Positions 55,667 through 64,000 of a stretch of DNA of 64,000 nt are shown one piece after another (positions within the stretch are counted from its first letter, which is position 1; every line of letters begins with the position of its first letter). Both the position numbers and the translations under genes were made by a program. The stretch is from Micromonospora rifamycinica. Lineage in GTDB: Bacteria; Actinomycetota; Actinomycetes; Mycobacteriales; Micromonosporaceae. The stretch lies in assembly GCF_900090265.1 (NCBI RefSeq), contig NZ_LT607752.1:5214001-5278000 (forward strand), written 5' to 3'. The notes beneath the pieces were generated by a model. It saw only the letters and a program-made list of their open reading frames with translations, had not been told where the DNA came from and did no database searches.

Positions 55667-56209
55667 ATGTCGCGTATTGGACGTAAGTCGATCCCGGTGC
55701 CTTCCGGCGTCGACATCACGATCGAGGGCCAGACCGTCAAGGTCAAGGGTCCGAAGGGCGAGCTGTCGCACACGCTCGCCGAGCCGATCAGGGCGGAGCG
55801 GGGCGAGGACGGCCAGCTGCACGTCAACCGGCCGAACGACGAGCGCAAGGCCAAGGAGCTGCACGGCCTGAGCCGTACCCTGGTCGCCAACATGATCGTC
55901 GGGGTGACCGAGGGCTACCGCAAGAGCCTGGAGATCGCCGGCACCGGTTACCGGGTCACGGCCAAGGGCAAGGACCTCGAGTTCGCGCTCGGGTTCTCGC
56001 ACCCGGTCCTGGTCCCCGCCCCGGACGGCATCACCTTCACGGTGGAGCGGCCGACCCTGTTCCACGTGGCCGGCATCGACAAGCAGCAGGTCGGTGAGGT
56101 CGCCGCCAACATCCGGAAGATCCGCCCGCCGGAGCCCTACAAGGGCAAGGGCGTCAAGTACCAGGGCGAGGTCATCCGCCGCAAGGCCGGAAAGGCAGGT
56201 AAGAAGTGA
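55667..56209 (+). CDS. rplF: 50S ribosomal protein L6
   Basis: A 180-residue protein with two similar domains: MSRIGRKSIPVPSGVDITIE then YRVTAKGKDLEFALGFSHPV and GVKYQGEVIRRKAGKAG. ATG 55667; its stop overlaps the rplR GTG. Confidence 0.98.
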   Translation: MSRIGRKSIPVPSGVDITIEGQTVKVKGPKGELSHTLAEPIRAERGEDGQLHVNRPNDERKAKELHGLSRTLVANMIVGVTEGYRKSLEIAGTGYRVTAKGKDLEFALGFSHPVLVPAPDGITFTVERPTLFHVAGIDKQQVGEVAANIRKIRPPEPYKGKGVKYQGEVIRRKAGKAGKK

Positions 56210-56595
56210 GCGCCACGCTGCTCAAGCGCCGCCGCGGCGTCGCCGCCAAGCGCGCCGTCGGCCGTGCGCGTCGACACTTCCGGGTCCGCAAGAACGTCAG
56301 CGGCACCGCCGAGCGCCCCCGTCTCGTGGTCACCCGCTCGCTGCGGCACATCGTCGCCCAGGTCGTCGACGACACCAAGGGTCACACCCTGGCGTCGGCC
56401 TCGACCCTGGACGCGTCGCTGCGCGGTGCGGAGGGCGACAAGAGCGCCCTGGCCGGCAAGGTCGGCAGCCTGCTCGCCGAGCGGGCCAAGGCCGCGGGTG
56501 TGTCCAAGGTCGTCTTCGACCGCGGTGGCAGCCGGTACGCGGGGCGGGTCGCCGCGCTGGCCGACGCCGCCCGCGAAGCCGGGCTCGAGTTCTAG
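56206..56595 (+). CDS. rplR: 50S ribosomal protein L18
   Basis: A 129-residue 5S rRNA-binding protein: RVRKNVSGTAERPRLVVTRS-like region and VVFDRGGSRYAGRVAALADAAREAGLEF. GTG 56206 overlaps rplF (GTGA). Confidence 0.97.
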   Translation: MSATLLKRRRGVAAKRAVGRARRHFRVRKNVSGTAERPRLVVTRSLRHIVAQVVDDTKGHTLASASTLDASLRGAEGDKSALAGKVGSLLAERAKAAGVSKVVFDRGGSRYAGRVAALADAAREAGLEF

Positions 56596-56628
56596 AAACC
56601 CCGTCACGAGAGATAAGGAAGGCTGCTG

Positions 56629-57243
56629 ATGCCAGGTCAACAGCGCCGTGGCGGCGGGTCCGGTGGCAACGAGGGTGGTCGCCGCGACAACCGCCGTGAG
56701 GGCGGCCGCGGAAACGCGCCCGTCGAGAAGACCCCGCACATCGAGCGGGTCGTCGCGATCAACCGCGTCGCCAAGGTCGTGAAGGGCGGTCGTCGCTTCA
56801 GCTTCACCGCCCTGGTGATCGTGGGCGACGGCGACGGCACGGTCGGCGTGGGCTACGGAAAGGCCAAGGAGGTGCCCGCGGCGATCGCCAAGGGTGTCGA
56901 GGAGGCCAAGAAGCACTTCTTCAAGGTGCCGCGGATCGGTCAGTCGATCCCGCACCCGATCCAGGGTGAGGCCGCCGCCGGCGTCGTGCTGCTCAAGCCG
57001 GCCTCCGCCGGTACGGGCGTCATCGCCGGTGGACCGGTGCGTGCCGTACTGGAGTGCGCGGGCATCCACGACGTGCTCTCCAAGAGCCTCGGCTCGTCCA
57101 ACCCCATCAACATCGTGCACGCCACGGTGGCGGCGCTGAAGGGGCTCGAGTCCCCGGAGGCCGTCGCGGCCCGTCGTGGCCTGCCGGTCGAGGACGTCGC
57201 GCCGGCCGCCATGCTGGCGTCGCGGGCGGGGGTGGCGTCCTGA
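56629..57243 (+). CDS. rpsE: 30S ribosomal protein S5
   Basis: A 204-residue protein with a Gly/Arg-rich N-terminal extension, then HIERVVAINRVAKVVKGGRR and GTGVIAGGPVRAVLECAGIHDVLSKSLGSSNPIN. Spectinomycin-loop region VAKVVKGGRR is normal. ATG 56629; 1-nt overlap with rpmD. Confidence 0.98.
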   Translation: MPGQQRRGGGSGGNEGGRRDNRREGGRGNAPVEKTPHIERVVAINRVAKVVKGGRRFSFTALVIVGDGDGTVGVGYGKAKEVPAAIAKGVEEAKKHFFKVPRIGQSIPHPIQGEAAAGVVLLKPASAGTGVIAGGPVRAVLECAGIHDVLSKSLGSSNPINIVHATVAALKGLESPEAVAARRGLPVEDVAPAAMLASRAGVAS

Positions 57244-57425
57244 TGGCACGTCTGAAGGTCACCCAGCTCCGGTCCGCGATCGGGCGGAAGCAGAACCAGC
57301 GGCACTCGCTGCGTTCGCTCGGCCTGAAGCGGATCAACGACGTGGTGGTCAAGGAGGACCGTCCCGAGATTCGGGGCATGATCTTCGCGGTCAGCCACCT
57401 CGTGAAGGTCGAGGAGGTCGAGTAA
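57243..57425 (+). CDS. rpmD: 50S ribosomal protein L30
   Basis: A 60-residue protein: LKVTQLRSAIGRKQNQRHSL and GLKRINDVVVKEDRPEIRGM. ATG 57243 overlaps the rpsE stop (TGATG); its stop overlaps the rplO ATG. Confidence 0.97.
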   Translation: MARLKVTQLRSAIGRKQNQRHSLRSLGLKRINDVVVKEDRPEIRGMIFAVSHLVKVEEVE

Positions 57426-57868
57426 TGACGATCAAGGTTCACCACCTGCGCCCCGCTCCGGGTGCCAAGACCGCGAAGACCCGGGTGGGTCGCGGTGAGG
57501 GCTCCAAGGGCAAGACCGCCGGTCGCGGCACCAAGGGCTCGAAGGCCCGTAAGAACATCTCGGCGGCGTTCGAGGGTGGGCAGATGCCCATCCACATGCG
57601 GCTGCCGAAGATGAAGGGCTTCAAGAACAAGTTCAAGGTCGTCTTCCAGGTGGTCAACCTGGACCGGCTCGCCGAACTGTTCCCCAACGGCGGCCAGGTC
57701 GGCCCGCTGGAGCTGGTCGAGGCCGGCGCGGTCCGCAAGGGCCACCCGGTCAAGGTGCTCGGGACCGGCGACCTCGGCGGCGTGACCCTCCAGGTGTCGG
57801 CGCAGGCGTTCAGCGCGTCGGCCAAGGAGAAGATCACCGCTGCCGGTGGCTCGGTCACCGAGCTGTAG
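57425..57868 (+). CDS. rplO: 50S ribosomal protein L15
   Basis: A 147-residue protein: MTIKVHHLRPAPGAKTAKTR then GRGTKGSKARKNISAAFEGGQMPIHMRLPK. ATG 57425. Ends the spc ribosomal block; a terminator hairpin follows. Confidence 0.98.
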   Translation: MTIKVHHLRPAPGAKTAKTRVGRGEGSKGKTAGRGTKGSKARKNISAAFEGGQMPIHMRLPKMKGFKNKFKVVFQVVNLDRLAELFPNGGQVGPLELVEAGAVRKGHPVKVLGTGDLGGVTLQVSAQAFSASAKEKITAAGGSVTEL

Positions 57869-57882
57869 GTCAGGCGATCCAT

Positions 57883-57918
57883 GGCGCCCGCTCAGTTCTC
57901 TGTGACTGGGCGGGCGCC
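57883..57918 (+). terminator. terminator after rplO
   Basis: A 14-bp stem (57883-57896 with 57905-57918, one G-T pair), 8-nt loop. Confidence 0.75.
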
Positions 57919-57981
57919 CTGGTCTACCCGGAGCGTGTGCGCCGGGTAATATCGGATTCGGTTTATGTAGCCGGGCACACC

Positions 57982-58010
57982 TGCCCGGAGCGGGATCGGG
58001 CTGTTAGAGT
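57982..58010 (+). promoter_or_regulatory. candidate secY promoter
   Basis: TGCCCG (57982-57987), 17-nt spacer, TAGAGT (58005-58010), about 94 nt before the chosen secY start. The preceding terminator supports an independent promoter here. Confidence 0.45.
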
Positions 58011-58103
58011 CCCTTCCCAGCCATGGATATCGGGCACTCGCCCGGCACCCACCCCGACCCGCCAGGGACCACCACCGGGCGGCCCGCGCGCAGGAGGAAG
58101 AAG

Positions 58104-59432
58104 TTGCTGTCCGCCTTTCTCAGTGCGTTCCGTACGCCTGACCTGCGCAAGAAGCTGCTGTTCACAGTAGGCATCATCGCGGTCTACCGGCTCGGCGCCA
58201 CTCTGCCCAGCCCCGGCGTCTCGTACGGCAACGTGCAGAAGTGTCTCGACAGTCTGCAGGGCCAGAACACGGGCGTGCTCAACCTGCTCGACCTGTTCTC
58301 CGGCGGCGCGCTGTTGCAGCTCTCGGTCTTCGCGCTGGGCATCATGCCCTACATCACCGCGTCGATCATCCTGCAGCTGCTGACAGTGGTCATCCCCCGG
58401 CTGGAGCAGCTCCGCAAGGAGGGCCAGGCCGGCCAGGCAAAGATCACCCAGTACACCCGCTACCTGACCCTCGGCCTGGGCATCCTCCAGTCCTCGGCGT
58501 TCGTGGCGCTGGCCCGTTCCGGCCAGCTCTTCCAGAACCGCTGCGACCAGTTCCCGATCGTGCCCAAGGGCACCGGCATCCCGGACTGGCTGACGCTCGG
58601 CATCCTGGTCATGACGATGACCGCCGGTACCGGCATGGTGATGTGGCTCGGTGAGCTCATCACCGACCGCGGCGTCGGCAACGGCATGTCCGTCCTGATC
58701 TTCACCTCGATCGCGGCCCGGCTCCCCAGCGAGGGCTGGAAGATCAAGACCAACGAGGGTTGGGGCAAGTTCGCCCTGGTGCTCGCGCTGGTCCTGGTGG
58801 TCATCACCGCGGTCTGCTTCATCGAACAGGCACAGCGCCGGATCCCGGTGCAGTATGCCAAGCGGATGATCGGCCGGCGGATGTACGGCGGCACCTCCAC
58901 CTACATCCCGCTGAAGGTGAACCAGGCCGGTGTCATCCCGGTCATCTTCGCCTCGTCGCTGCTCTACCTGCCGCAGCTGGCGCTCCAGTTCTTCGACCAG
59001 ACCGACCCGGGCAAGACCCAGGCCTGGATCCAGAACAACATCGTGCAGGCCGACGCGCCGCTGCACATCGTGATCTACTTCCTGTTGATCATCTTCTTCA
59101 CCTACTTCTACGTGTCGATCACGTTCAACCCGACCGAGGTCGCGGACAACATGAAGAAGTACGGCGGCTTCGTGCCGGGCATCCGCCCCGGCAAGCCGAC
59201 CGCCGACTACCTCGACTTCATCCTCAGCCGGATCACCCTGCCGGGCGCGCTCTACCTGGGTATCGTGGCGGTCCTGCCGAACTTCTTCTTCATCTGGCTG
59301 AACAGCCAGCAGTTCCAGAACTTCCCGTTCGGCGGCACCGCTGTGCTCATCATGGTCGGCGTCGGTCTGGAGACCGTGAAGCAGATCGAGAGCCAACTCA
59401 TGCAGCGGAACTACGAAGGGTTCCTGCGGTAG
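58104..59432 (+). CDS. secY: preprotein translocase subunit SecY
   Basis: A 442-residue translocon with ten transmembrane helices: LRKKLLFTVGIIAVYRLG, ASIILQLLTVVIPRLEQL, and SGGALLQLSVFALGIMPYI are visible. I chose TTG 58104 (LLSAFLSAFRTPDLRKK, AGGAGG 6 nt upstream), which matches the usual SecY start; ATG 58023 would add 27 residues of basic low-complexity sequence. adk starts directly after the stop. Confidence 0.97.
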   Translation: MLSAFLSAFRTPDLRKKLLFTVGIIAVYRLGATLPSPGVSYGNVQKCLDSLQGQNTGVLNLLDLFSGGALLQLSVFALGIMPYITASIILQLLTVVIPRLEQLRKEGQAGQAKITQYTRYLTLGLGILQSSAFVALARSGQLFQNRCDQFPIVPKGTGIPDWLTLGILVMTMTAGTGMVMWLGELITDRGVGNGMSVLIFTSIAARLPSEGWKIKTNEGWGKFALVLALVLVVITAVCFIEQAQRRIPVQYAKRMIGRRMYGGTSTYIPLKVNQAGVIPVIFASSLLYLPQLALQFFDQTDPGKTQAWIQNNIVQADAPLHIVIYFLLIIFFTYFYVSITFNPTEVADNMKKYGGFVPGIRPGKPTADYLDFILSRITLPGALYLGIVAVLPNFFFIWLNSQQFQNFPFGGTAVLIMVGVGLETVKQIESQLMQRNYEGFLR

Positions 59433-60086
59433 ATGCGACTCGTTCTGGTTGGCCCGCCGGGCGCGGGCAAGGGCACACAGGCGGAGTTCGTCGCCGCACA
59501 CCTCTCGGTGCCGAAGATCTCGACCGGTGACATCTTCCGGGCCAACGTCTCCCAGGGGACGCCGCTGGGGGTCGAGGCGAAGCGGTACATGGACGCCGGC
59601 AAGCTGGTCCCGGACGAGGTGACCATCAACATGGTCCGGGACCGGCTCGCCGAGCCGGACGCCTCCGAGGGGTTCCTGCTCGACGGGTTCCCGCGCACCA
59701 CGCCGCAGGCCGCCGCGCTGGACAAGCTCCTCGCCGACCTGGGTACCGCGTTGGATCTGGTGCTCGAACTGGTGGTCGACGACGACGAGGTGATCCGGCG
59801 GCTCTCCGGCCGGCGTACCTGCCGGGGCTGCGGCAAGATCTGGCACGTCGAGTTCGACGCGACGACCAAGGACGGCATCTGCGACCGGTGCGGCGCCGAG
59901 CTGTTCCAACGCGACGACGACAAGCCGGAGACCATCGCGGCCCGGCTGCGCGAGTACGCCGAGAAGACCGCGCCGTTGGTGGACTACTACGGCGCCCAGA
60001 ACAAGCTCGTCGGGATCGACGCCACCGGCCCGGTGGAGGACGTCACGGTGCGCGCGATCGACGCGCTGCGCTCGTACGGCGGCTGA
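59433..60086 (+). CDS. adk: adenylate kinase with Cys4 zinc lid
   Basis: A 217-residue long-lid adenylate kinase. Walker A GPPGAGKGT is at residues 7-15. The lid has Cys130-x2-Cys133 and Cys150-x2-Cys153, a zinc-binding set that is absent from the short-lid mycobacterial enzyme. It interconverts ATP+AMP and 2 ADP. ATG 59433 is immediately after the secY stop (TAG-ATG). Confidence 0.97.
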   Translation: MRLVLVGPPGAGKGTQAEFVAAHLSVPKISTGDIFRANVSQGTPLGVEAKRYMDAGKLVPDEVTINMVRDRLAEPDASEGFLLDGFPRTTPQAAALDKLLADLGTALDLVLELVVDDDEVIRRLSGRRTCRGCGKIWHVEFDATTKDGICDRCGAELFQRDDDKPETIAARLREYAEKTAPLVDYYGAQNKLVGIDATGPVEDVTVRAIDALRSYGG

Positions 60087-60117
60087 CTTCCCGGCGAGGC
60101 CCGGCGGATAGAGTGCG

Positions 60118-60149
60118 AACAGCGGGGTACGTCACGTGCCCCGCTGTTT
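60118..60149 (+). terminator. terminator/attenuator before map
   Basis: A 14-bp stem (60118-60131 with 60135-60148; one T-G), loop TCA, followed by T's. Just upstream at 60109-60114 is TAGAGT, a possible -10 of a map promoter, so it could attenuate map rather than end secY-adk. Confidence 0.7.
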
Positions 60150-60182
60150 CGCTGTGTGTCGGCAACGAAAGGTGACCGCTCC

Positions 60183-61034
60183 ATGCGTCGTACCCAGCTG
60201 GACATCCAGCTGAAGACCCCTGAACAGATCGAGAAGATGCGGGCCGCCGGGCTGGTGGTCGCCGAGGCCCTGCGTCGGATGAGCGCGGCGGTCGCGCCCG
60301 GGGTCAGTACGGCCGACCTCGACGCCATCGCCGAGGCGACCATCCGGGAGGCCGGGGCGATCCCGTCCTTCAAGGGCTACCACGGTTTTCCCGCGTCGAT
60401 CTGCTCGTCGGTCAACGAGCAGGTGGTGCACGCGATCCCGGCAGCCGACCAGGTGCTCCGCGAGGGCGATCTGATCTCGATCGACTGCGGCGCGGTGCTG
60501 GACGGCTGGCACGGCGACGCGGCGGTCACCGTCGGGGTCGGCGAGGTCGATCCGGCGCTGCTGAAGATGGCCGCGGTCGCCGAGGACGCCATGTGGGCCG
60601 GGATCGCCGCCGCCGCACGGGGGGCCGCCAACGGCCGGGGCCGGCTCACCGACATCTCGCACGCGGTCGAGACCGCGGTCCGCCGGGGCGGCCGGTACGG
60701 CATCGTCGACGGCTACGGCGGGCACGGCATCGGCACCGAGATGCACCAGGACCCGCACGTGCTCAACCACGGCCGCCCCGGCAAGGGGCCACGCCTGGTG
60801 CCCGGCATGGCGTTGGCGATCGAGCCCATGATCACGATGGGCTCGCCGCGTACCGTCGAACTGTCCGACGGGTGGACGGTGGTCACCCGGGACCGGTCGA
60901 TGGCGGTGCACGTCGAGCACTCGATGGCGCTGTTGGAGGACGGGGTGTGGGTGCTGACCGCCTTCGACGGCGGCCGGGGCCGGCTCGGTGATCTGGTGAC
61001 CGCCCGGCAACGGGCCGACTCGCCGGCCGGCTGA
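60183..61034 (+). CDS. map: methionine aminopeptidase type I
   Basis: A 283-residue enzyme removing N-terminal Met. Metal ligands are visible in IDCGAVLDGWHGDAAVTVGV (Asp pair), GYGGHGIGTEMHQDPHV (His), ALAIEPMITMG (Glu) and AVHVEHSMAL (Glu). ATG 60183 (MRRTQLDIQLKTP) has AAAGGTG upstream. A DUF1707 gene follows. Confidence 0.97.
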   Translation: MRRTQLDIQLKTPEQIEKMRAAGLVVAEALRRMSAAVAPGVSTADLDAIAEATIREAGAIPSFKGYHGFPASICSSVNEQVVHAIPAADQVLREGDLISIDCGAVLDGWHGDAAVTVGVGEVDPALLKMAAVAEDAMWAGIAAAARGAANGRGRLTDISHAVETAVRRGGRYGIVDGYGGHGIGTEMHQDPHVLNHGRPGKGPRLVPGMALAIEPMITMGSPRTVELSDGWTVVTRDRSMAVHVEHSMALLEDGVWVLTAFDGGRGRLGDLVTARQRADSPAG

Positions 61035-61097
61035 CCCGCCGGTCGGCGCAGGTGGCTCCCCGGTGTCATGCTTGCCGGCATGGAGGGGCGGGAGCGG

Positions 61098-61685
61098 ATG
61101 CGGGCGGCGGACACCGACCGGGAGGCGACGGCGGAACGCCTCCGGGTCGCCCTGGAGGAGGGTCGGCTCGACCTGCACGAGTACGACGAGCGCCTGCAGC
61201 AGACGTACGGGGCGAAGACCTACGCGGAGCTGGACGTTGTCCTGGCGGACCTGCCGGGACCGGCGTCCGCCCAGCGGTCCGCCCTGGCTCCGGCCGGACC
61301 CGGCCCGGGGGTGCCGCCGGGGCCGGTCGACCCGGATCCCACGGCGGTCGCCGGACAGCGGACGACACCCGGGCGGCCCGTGGACGGGGAGCTGGTGGGT
61401 GGGGAGTCGGCCGGAGCCGGCTCCGGGCGTTGGCTGGCCGAGGTGTGGGTGCCCTGGTTGCGGGTGGCGGCCATCCTCACCGTGGTCTGGGCGATCTCCG
61501 CGCTCGGCAGCCGGGACCTGCCGTTCTACTGGCCGGTCTGGGTGCTCGGCCCGTGGGGGGCGATGCTGGTCTTGCGTACCGTGGGTGGGTTCGGCACCGG
61601 GTCGGCCGGGCGGGACGCGGCCCGCCGGGAGCGGCTGCGGGCGGTCCGGGCGCGGCGTCGGGCGCGGCGTCGGCGCGGTCGGTGA
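61098..61685 (+). CDS. DUF1707 membrane protein
   Basis: A 195-residue protein. The N-terminal DUF1707 motif MRAADTDREATAERLRVALEEGRLDLHEYDERLQQTYGAKTYAEL is followed by a Pro/Gly-rich linker and two hydrophobic segments near the C-terminus (WLRVAAILTVVWAISAL and VWVLGPWGAMLVLRTV), then an Arg-rich tail. ATG 61098 has GGGAG upstream; ATG 61080 is an alternative. Such proteins are common in actinomycetes and may be regulatory or cell-envelope proteins; the function is unknown. Confidence 0.85.
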   Translation: MRAADTDREATAERLRVALEEGRLDLHEYDERLQQTYGAKTYAELDVVLADLPGPASAQRSALAPAGPGPGVPPGPVDPDPTAVAGQRTTPGRPVDGELVGGESAGAGSGRWLAEVWVPWLRVAAILTVVWAISALGSRDLPFYWPVWVLGPWGAMLVLRTVGGFGTGSAGRDAARRERLRAVRARRRARRRRGR

Positions 61686-61948
61686 GGCCGCGCGGTCGGG
61701 CTGGTGTGTCGCGGACCCGATGTCCGCTTTCGTCCTAGTGGGTGACGCCACGGGTGGCCGGTTTGGCGACAGCCCGTGGGCGGGCGTAGACTTTCAGATC
61801 GGCGCACAGCGTCCACTCCGGCATGCCCACCTCGCGCTTCGGTGGGAGCCCGGAGCCGCGGCTGGCGCGGGCACCCGATGACCATCGGAAGGCCCGTGTA
61901 AGACGTTGTGGGCCGTCCGGAGCAACCGACGTCAGGACAGCGGAGTAC

Positions 61949-62170
61949 ATGCCGAAAAAAGACGGAGCCATCGAGATCGAGGGTCGGGTCATCGAGCCTC
62001 TGCCGAACGCCATGTTCCGGGTGGAACTCGCGAACGGCCACAAGGTGCTGGCTCACATCAGCGGCAAGATGCGGCAGCACTACATCCGCATCCTGCCGGA
62101 GGACCGGGTCGTCGTCGAACTCTCGCCGTACGACCTGACCCGCGGGCGCATCGTCTACCGCTACAAGTAA
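61949..62170 (+). CDS. infA: translation initiation factor IF-1
   Basis: A 73-residue OB-fold factor: MPKKDGAIEIEGRVIEPLPN then KVLAHISGKMRQHYIRILPEDRVVVELSPYDLTRGRIVYRYK. ATG 61949, AGGAC-like site upstream. It heads the infA-rpmJ-rpsM-rpsK-rpsD cluster. Confidence 0.98.
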   Translation: MPKKDGAIEIEGRVIEPLPNAMFRVELANGHKVLAHISGKMRQHYIRILPEDRVVVELSPYDLTRGRIVYRYK

Positions 62171-62262
62171 GCCTGACGGCGGCCGGGAAGTCCCCGTGTC
62201 CGTCTTCGACGTCCGGAGTCGCGGTCACCGCGTCGCCGGGCCAGATGGGAAGTAAGGCAACC

Positions 62263-62376
62263 GTGAAGGTCAAGCCGAGCGTCAAGAGGATCTGCAACAA
62301 GTGCCGGGTTATCCGCCGGCACGGCCGGGTCATGGTGATCTGCAGCGACCCGCGCCACAAGCAGCGCCAGGGCTGA
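62263..62376 (+). CDS. rpmJ: 50S ribosomal protein L36
   Basis: A 37-residue protein starting MKVKPSVKRICNKCRVIRRH and ending KQRQG, with C-N-K-C, then Cys and His of the zinc-type L36. GTG 62263. Confidence 0.97.
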   Translation: MKVKPSVKRICNKCRVIRRHGRVMVICSDPRHKQRQG

Positions 62377-62636
62377 TCCGATCCCGCCGTCCGTCACCAC
62401 GGAGGGCGGCGGACCGGTCCGGGTCGCGTAGATCCGACGACACCACGTCACCAGCTCGTCCCAGCCGCGGAACGTACGCATGCGTATCTTCTCGTGGCCA
62501 ACCCCCGGTCGGAGGCCGGGGCCCGCTCGGGCAGCGGCCGTTCGGTCCGGCGCACAACGCGCCGGAGACGGACGGTCGGTAGCGGGATGGGACGGGTCCA
62601 CACCTCCGCCACACATCACGAGGAGTACGCCCGCAC

Positions 62637-63017
62637 ATGGCACGTCTAGTCGGCGTGGATCTCCCCCGCGAGAAGCGGATGGAGATCGCGCTCACCTACA
62701 TCTTCGGGGTGGGTCGCACCCGCTCCCTGGAGACGCTCGCCGCCACCGGCATCTCGCCGGACAAGCGCGCTCGGGACCTCACGGACGAGGAGCTGGTCCA
62801 GCTCCGCGACCACATCGAGGCGAACTACAAGGTTGAAGGCGACCTGCGCCGCGAGGTCGCCGCTGACATCCGCCGCAAGGTCGAGATCGGCTGCTACGCC
62901 GGCATCCGGCACCGCCGGGGTCTGCCCGTGCGTGGCCAGCGGACCCGGACCAATGCCCGGACCCGCAAGGGCCCGAAGCGGACTGTCGCCGGCAAGAAGA
63001 AGCCCGGCAAGAAGTAG
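62637..63017 (+). CDS. rpsM: 30S ribosomal protein S13
   Basis: A 126-residue head protein: MARLVGVDLPREKRMEIALT, YIFGVGRTRSLETLAATGIS and RHRRGLPVRGQRTRTNARTRKGPKRTVAGKKK. ATG 62637 follows a GAGGAG site. Confidence 0.98.
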   Translation: MARLVGVDLPREKRMEIALTYIFGVGRTRSLETLAATGISPDKRARDLTDEELVQLRDHIEANYKVEGDLRREVAADIRRKVEIGCYAGIRHRRGLPVRGQRTRTNARTRKGPKRTVAGKKKPGKK

Positions 63018-63105
63018 ATTTTGACCGGAATCCGGGTCGATGTCGGTGCTGTGAAGACCGGATCGCGCGGCCCGTCCGGACAGTCAACTAGGAGCGCACA
63101 GACTT

Positions 63106-63513
63106 ATGCCACCGAAGGCTCGTGCCGGAGCCGCTGTCAAGAAGGTCCGGCGCAAGGAACGCAAGAACGTCGCCCACGGGCAGGCGCACATCAAGAGCAC
63201 GTTCAACAACACCATCGTGTCCATCACGGACCCGACCGGTGCGGTCATCTCCTGGGCCTCCGCCGGCCAGGTGGGCTTCAAGGGCTCCCGCAAGTCGACC
63301 CCGTTCGCCGCGCAGCTGGCCGCCGAGGCCGCCGCGCGTCGGGCGATGGAACACGGCATGCGCAAGGTCGACGTGTTCGTCAAGGGCCCCGGCTCCGGCC
63401 GGGAAACCGCCATCCGCTCCCTGCAGGCCGTCGGGCTGGAGGTCGGCCAGATCGCCGACGTCACCCCGCAGCCGCACAACGGGTGCCGTCCGCCGAAGCG
63501 TCGTCGGGTCTGA
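63106..63513 (+). CDS. rpsK: 30S ribosomal protein S11
   Basis: A 135-residue platform protein: NVAHGQAHIKSTFNNTIVSI, TDPTGAVISWASAGQVGFKG and VTPQPHNGCRPPKRRRV. ATG 63106. The gap to rpsM is 88 nt. Confidence 0.98.
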   Translation: MPPKARAGAAVKKVRRKERKNVAHGQAHIKSTFNNTIVSITDPTGAVISWASAGQVGFKGSRKSTPFAAQLAAEAAARRAMEHGMRKVDVFVKGPGSGRETAIRSLQAVGLEVGQIADVTPQPHNGCRPPKRRRV

Positions 63514-63527
63514 GAGGTTAGAGAGAG

Positions 63528-64000
63528 ATGGCTCGTTACACCGGTGCTGACTGCCGCCGTTGCCGGCGGGAGAAGATGAAGCTGTTCCTCAAGGGCAGCA
63601 AGTGCGATGGCCCGAAGTGCCCGTTCGAGTCCCGGCCCTTCCCGCCCGGACAGCACGGCCGTGGCCGCACGAAGGAGACGGAGTACCTGCTCCAGCTCCG
63701 CGAGAAGCAGAAGGCCCGTCGTGTGTACGGCGTGCTGGAGAAGCAGTTCCGCGGTTACTACGAGGAGGCCGTGGCCAAGCAGGCCAAGACCGGTGAGGTC
63801 CTCCTGCAGATCCTCGAGTCGCGCCTCGACAACGTGGTCTACCGGGCCGGTTACGCGCACTCGCGGGACATGGCCCGCCAGCTTGTCAAGCACGGTCACT
63901 TCACCGTGAACGGCAAGAAGGTCGACATCCCGTCGTACCGCGTCAAGGAGCACGACATCATCGAGGTCCGGGGCAAGAGCAAGGAGCTCACCCCGTTCAT
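63528..64000 (+). CDS. rpsD: 30S ribosomal protein S4 (partial)
   Basis: The first 157 or so residues of S4 (family about 200), cut by the right edge. MARYTGADCRRCRREKMKLFLKGSKCDGPKC contains the Cys residues of the zinc-type form; the S4 RNA-binding domain follows (LLQILESRLDNVVYRAGYAHSRDMARQLVKHGHFTVNGKKV). ATG 63528 after GAGAGAG. rpoA and rplQ would be expected next, outside the window. Confidence 0.97.
   Translation, partial: MARYTGADCRRCRREKMKLFLKGSKCDGPKCPFESRPFPPGQHGRGRTKETEYLLQLREKQKARRVYGVLEKQFRGYYEEAVAKQAKTGEVLLQILESRLDNVVYRAGYAHSRDMARQLVKHGHFTVNGKKVDIPSYRVKEHDIIEVRGKSKELTPF

Noticed and set aside
58023..58103. ATG 58023 as the secY start
   Set aside because: Adds 27 residues of Pro/Gly/Arg-rich sequence, while TTG 58104 has AGGAGG and gives the family-typical N-terminus.

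Overview
The window is high-GC actinobacterial DNA, most likely from Micromonospora or a close relative in the Micromonosporaceae. This rests on strong G/C codon bias, frequent GTG/TTG starts, the rpmG-tRNA-had-secE-nusG-rplKA-rplJL-rpoBC-str-S10-spc order, Pro/Ala-rich tails and small lineage-specific proteins. The genus is an inference.

Layout. (1) 0-3.2 kb: a small Cys protein divergent from a short GntR regulator, a glutathionyl-hydroquinone reductase-type GST, a SnoaL-like protein and a Uma2 nuclease-fold protein. (2) 3.3-10.2 kb: a partial respiratory complex I operon, nuoIJKLMN, without nuoA-H. Its junctions carry short repeat units that keep stop/start overlaps intact. (3) 10.3-14.6 kb: htpX, two divergent MFS transporters and a YajQ-family gene. 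(4) 14.7-22.4 kb: accessory region with tRNA-Tyr, a HAF-repeat secreted protein, a minus-strand run of HTH regulator / PP2C phosphatase / 2H phosphoesterase / EamA transporter, a three-gene operon of small proteins (two with a W-C-x-C type motif), an acetyltransferase and two conserved hypotheticals. (5) 22.8-25.6 kb: a 48-residue exported or membrane peptide followed by a membrane GAF-GGDEF-EAL protein. (6) 25.7-33.5 kb: tRNA-Thr, tRNA-Met, rpmG, two MaoC-type hydratase genes, tRNA-Trp, secE, nusG, rplK, rplA, an ABC exporter pair interrupting the ribosomal cluster, then rplJ-rplL behind a long leader. (7) 34-41.5 kb: rpoB and rpoC. (8) 41.6-42.9 kb: two membrane proteins of DUF4190-like architecture. 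(9) 43-64 kb: str operon (rpsL, rpsG, fusA, tuf), the S10 and spc operons, secY-adk-map, and infA-rpmJ-rpsM-rpsK-rpsD, with rpsD cut by the right edge.

The second half is the core translation, transcription and secretion machinery, tightly packed with 1-4 nt overlaps and separated by strong hairpin terminators. The first 25 kb holds most of the unusual material. The best candidates for new biology are the coupling-preserving repeat units in the nuo operon, the HTH/PP2C/2H-phosphoesterase gene set with its divergent small-protein operon, and an RpoB carrying Asn at the position equivalent to E. coli Ser531, a rifamycin-resistance position. No rRNA, CRISPR array, insertion sequence or prophage was recognised.
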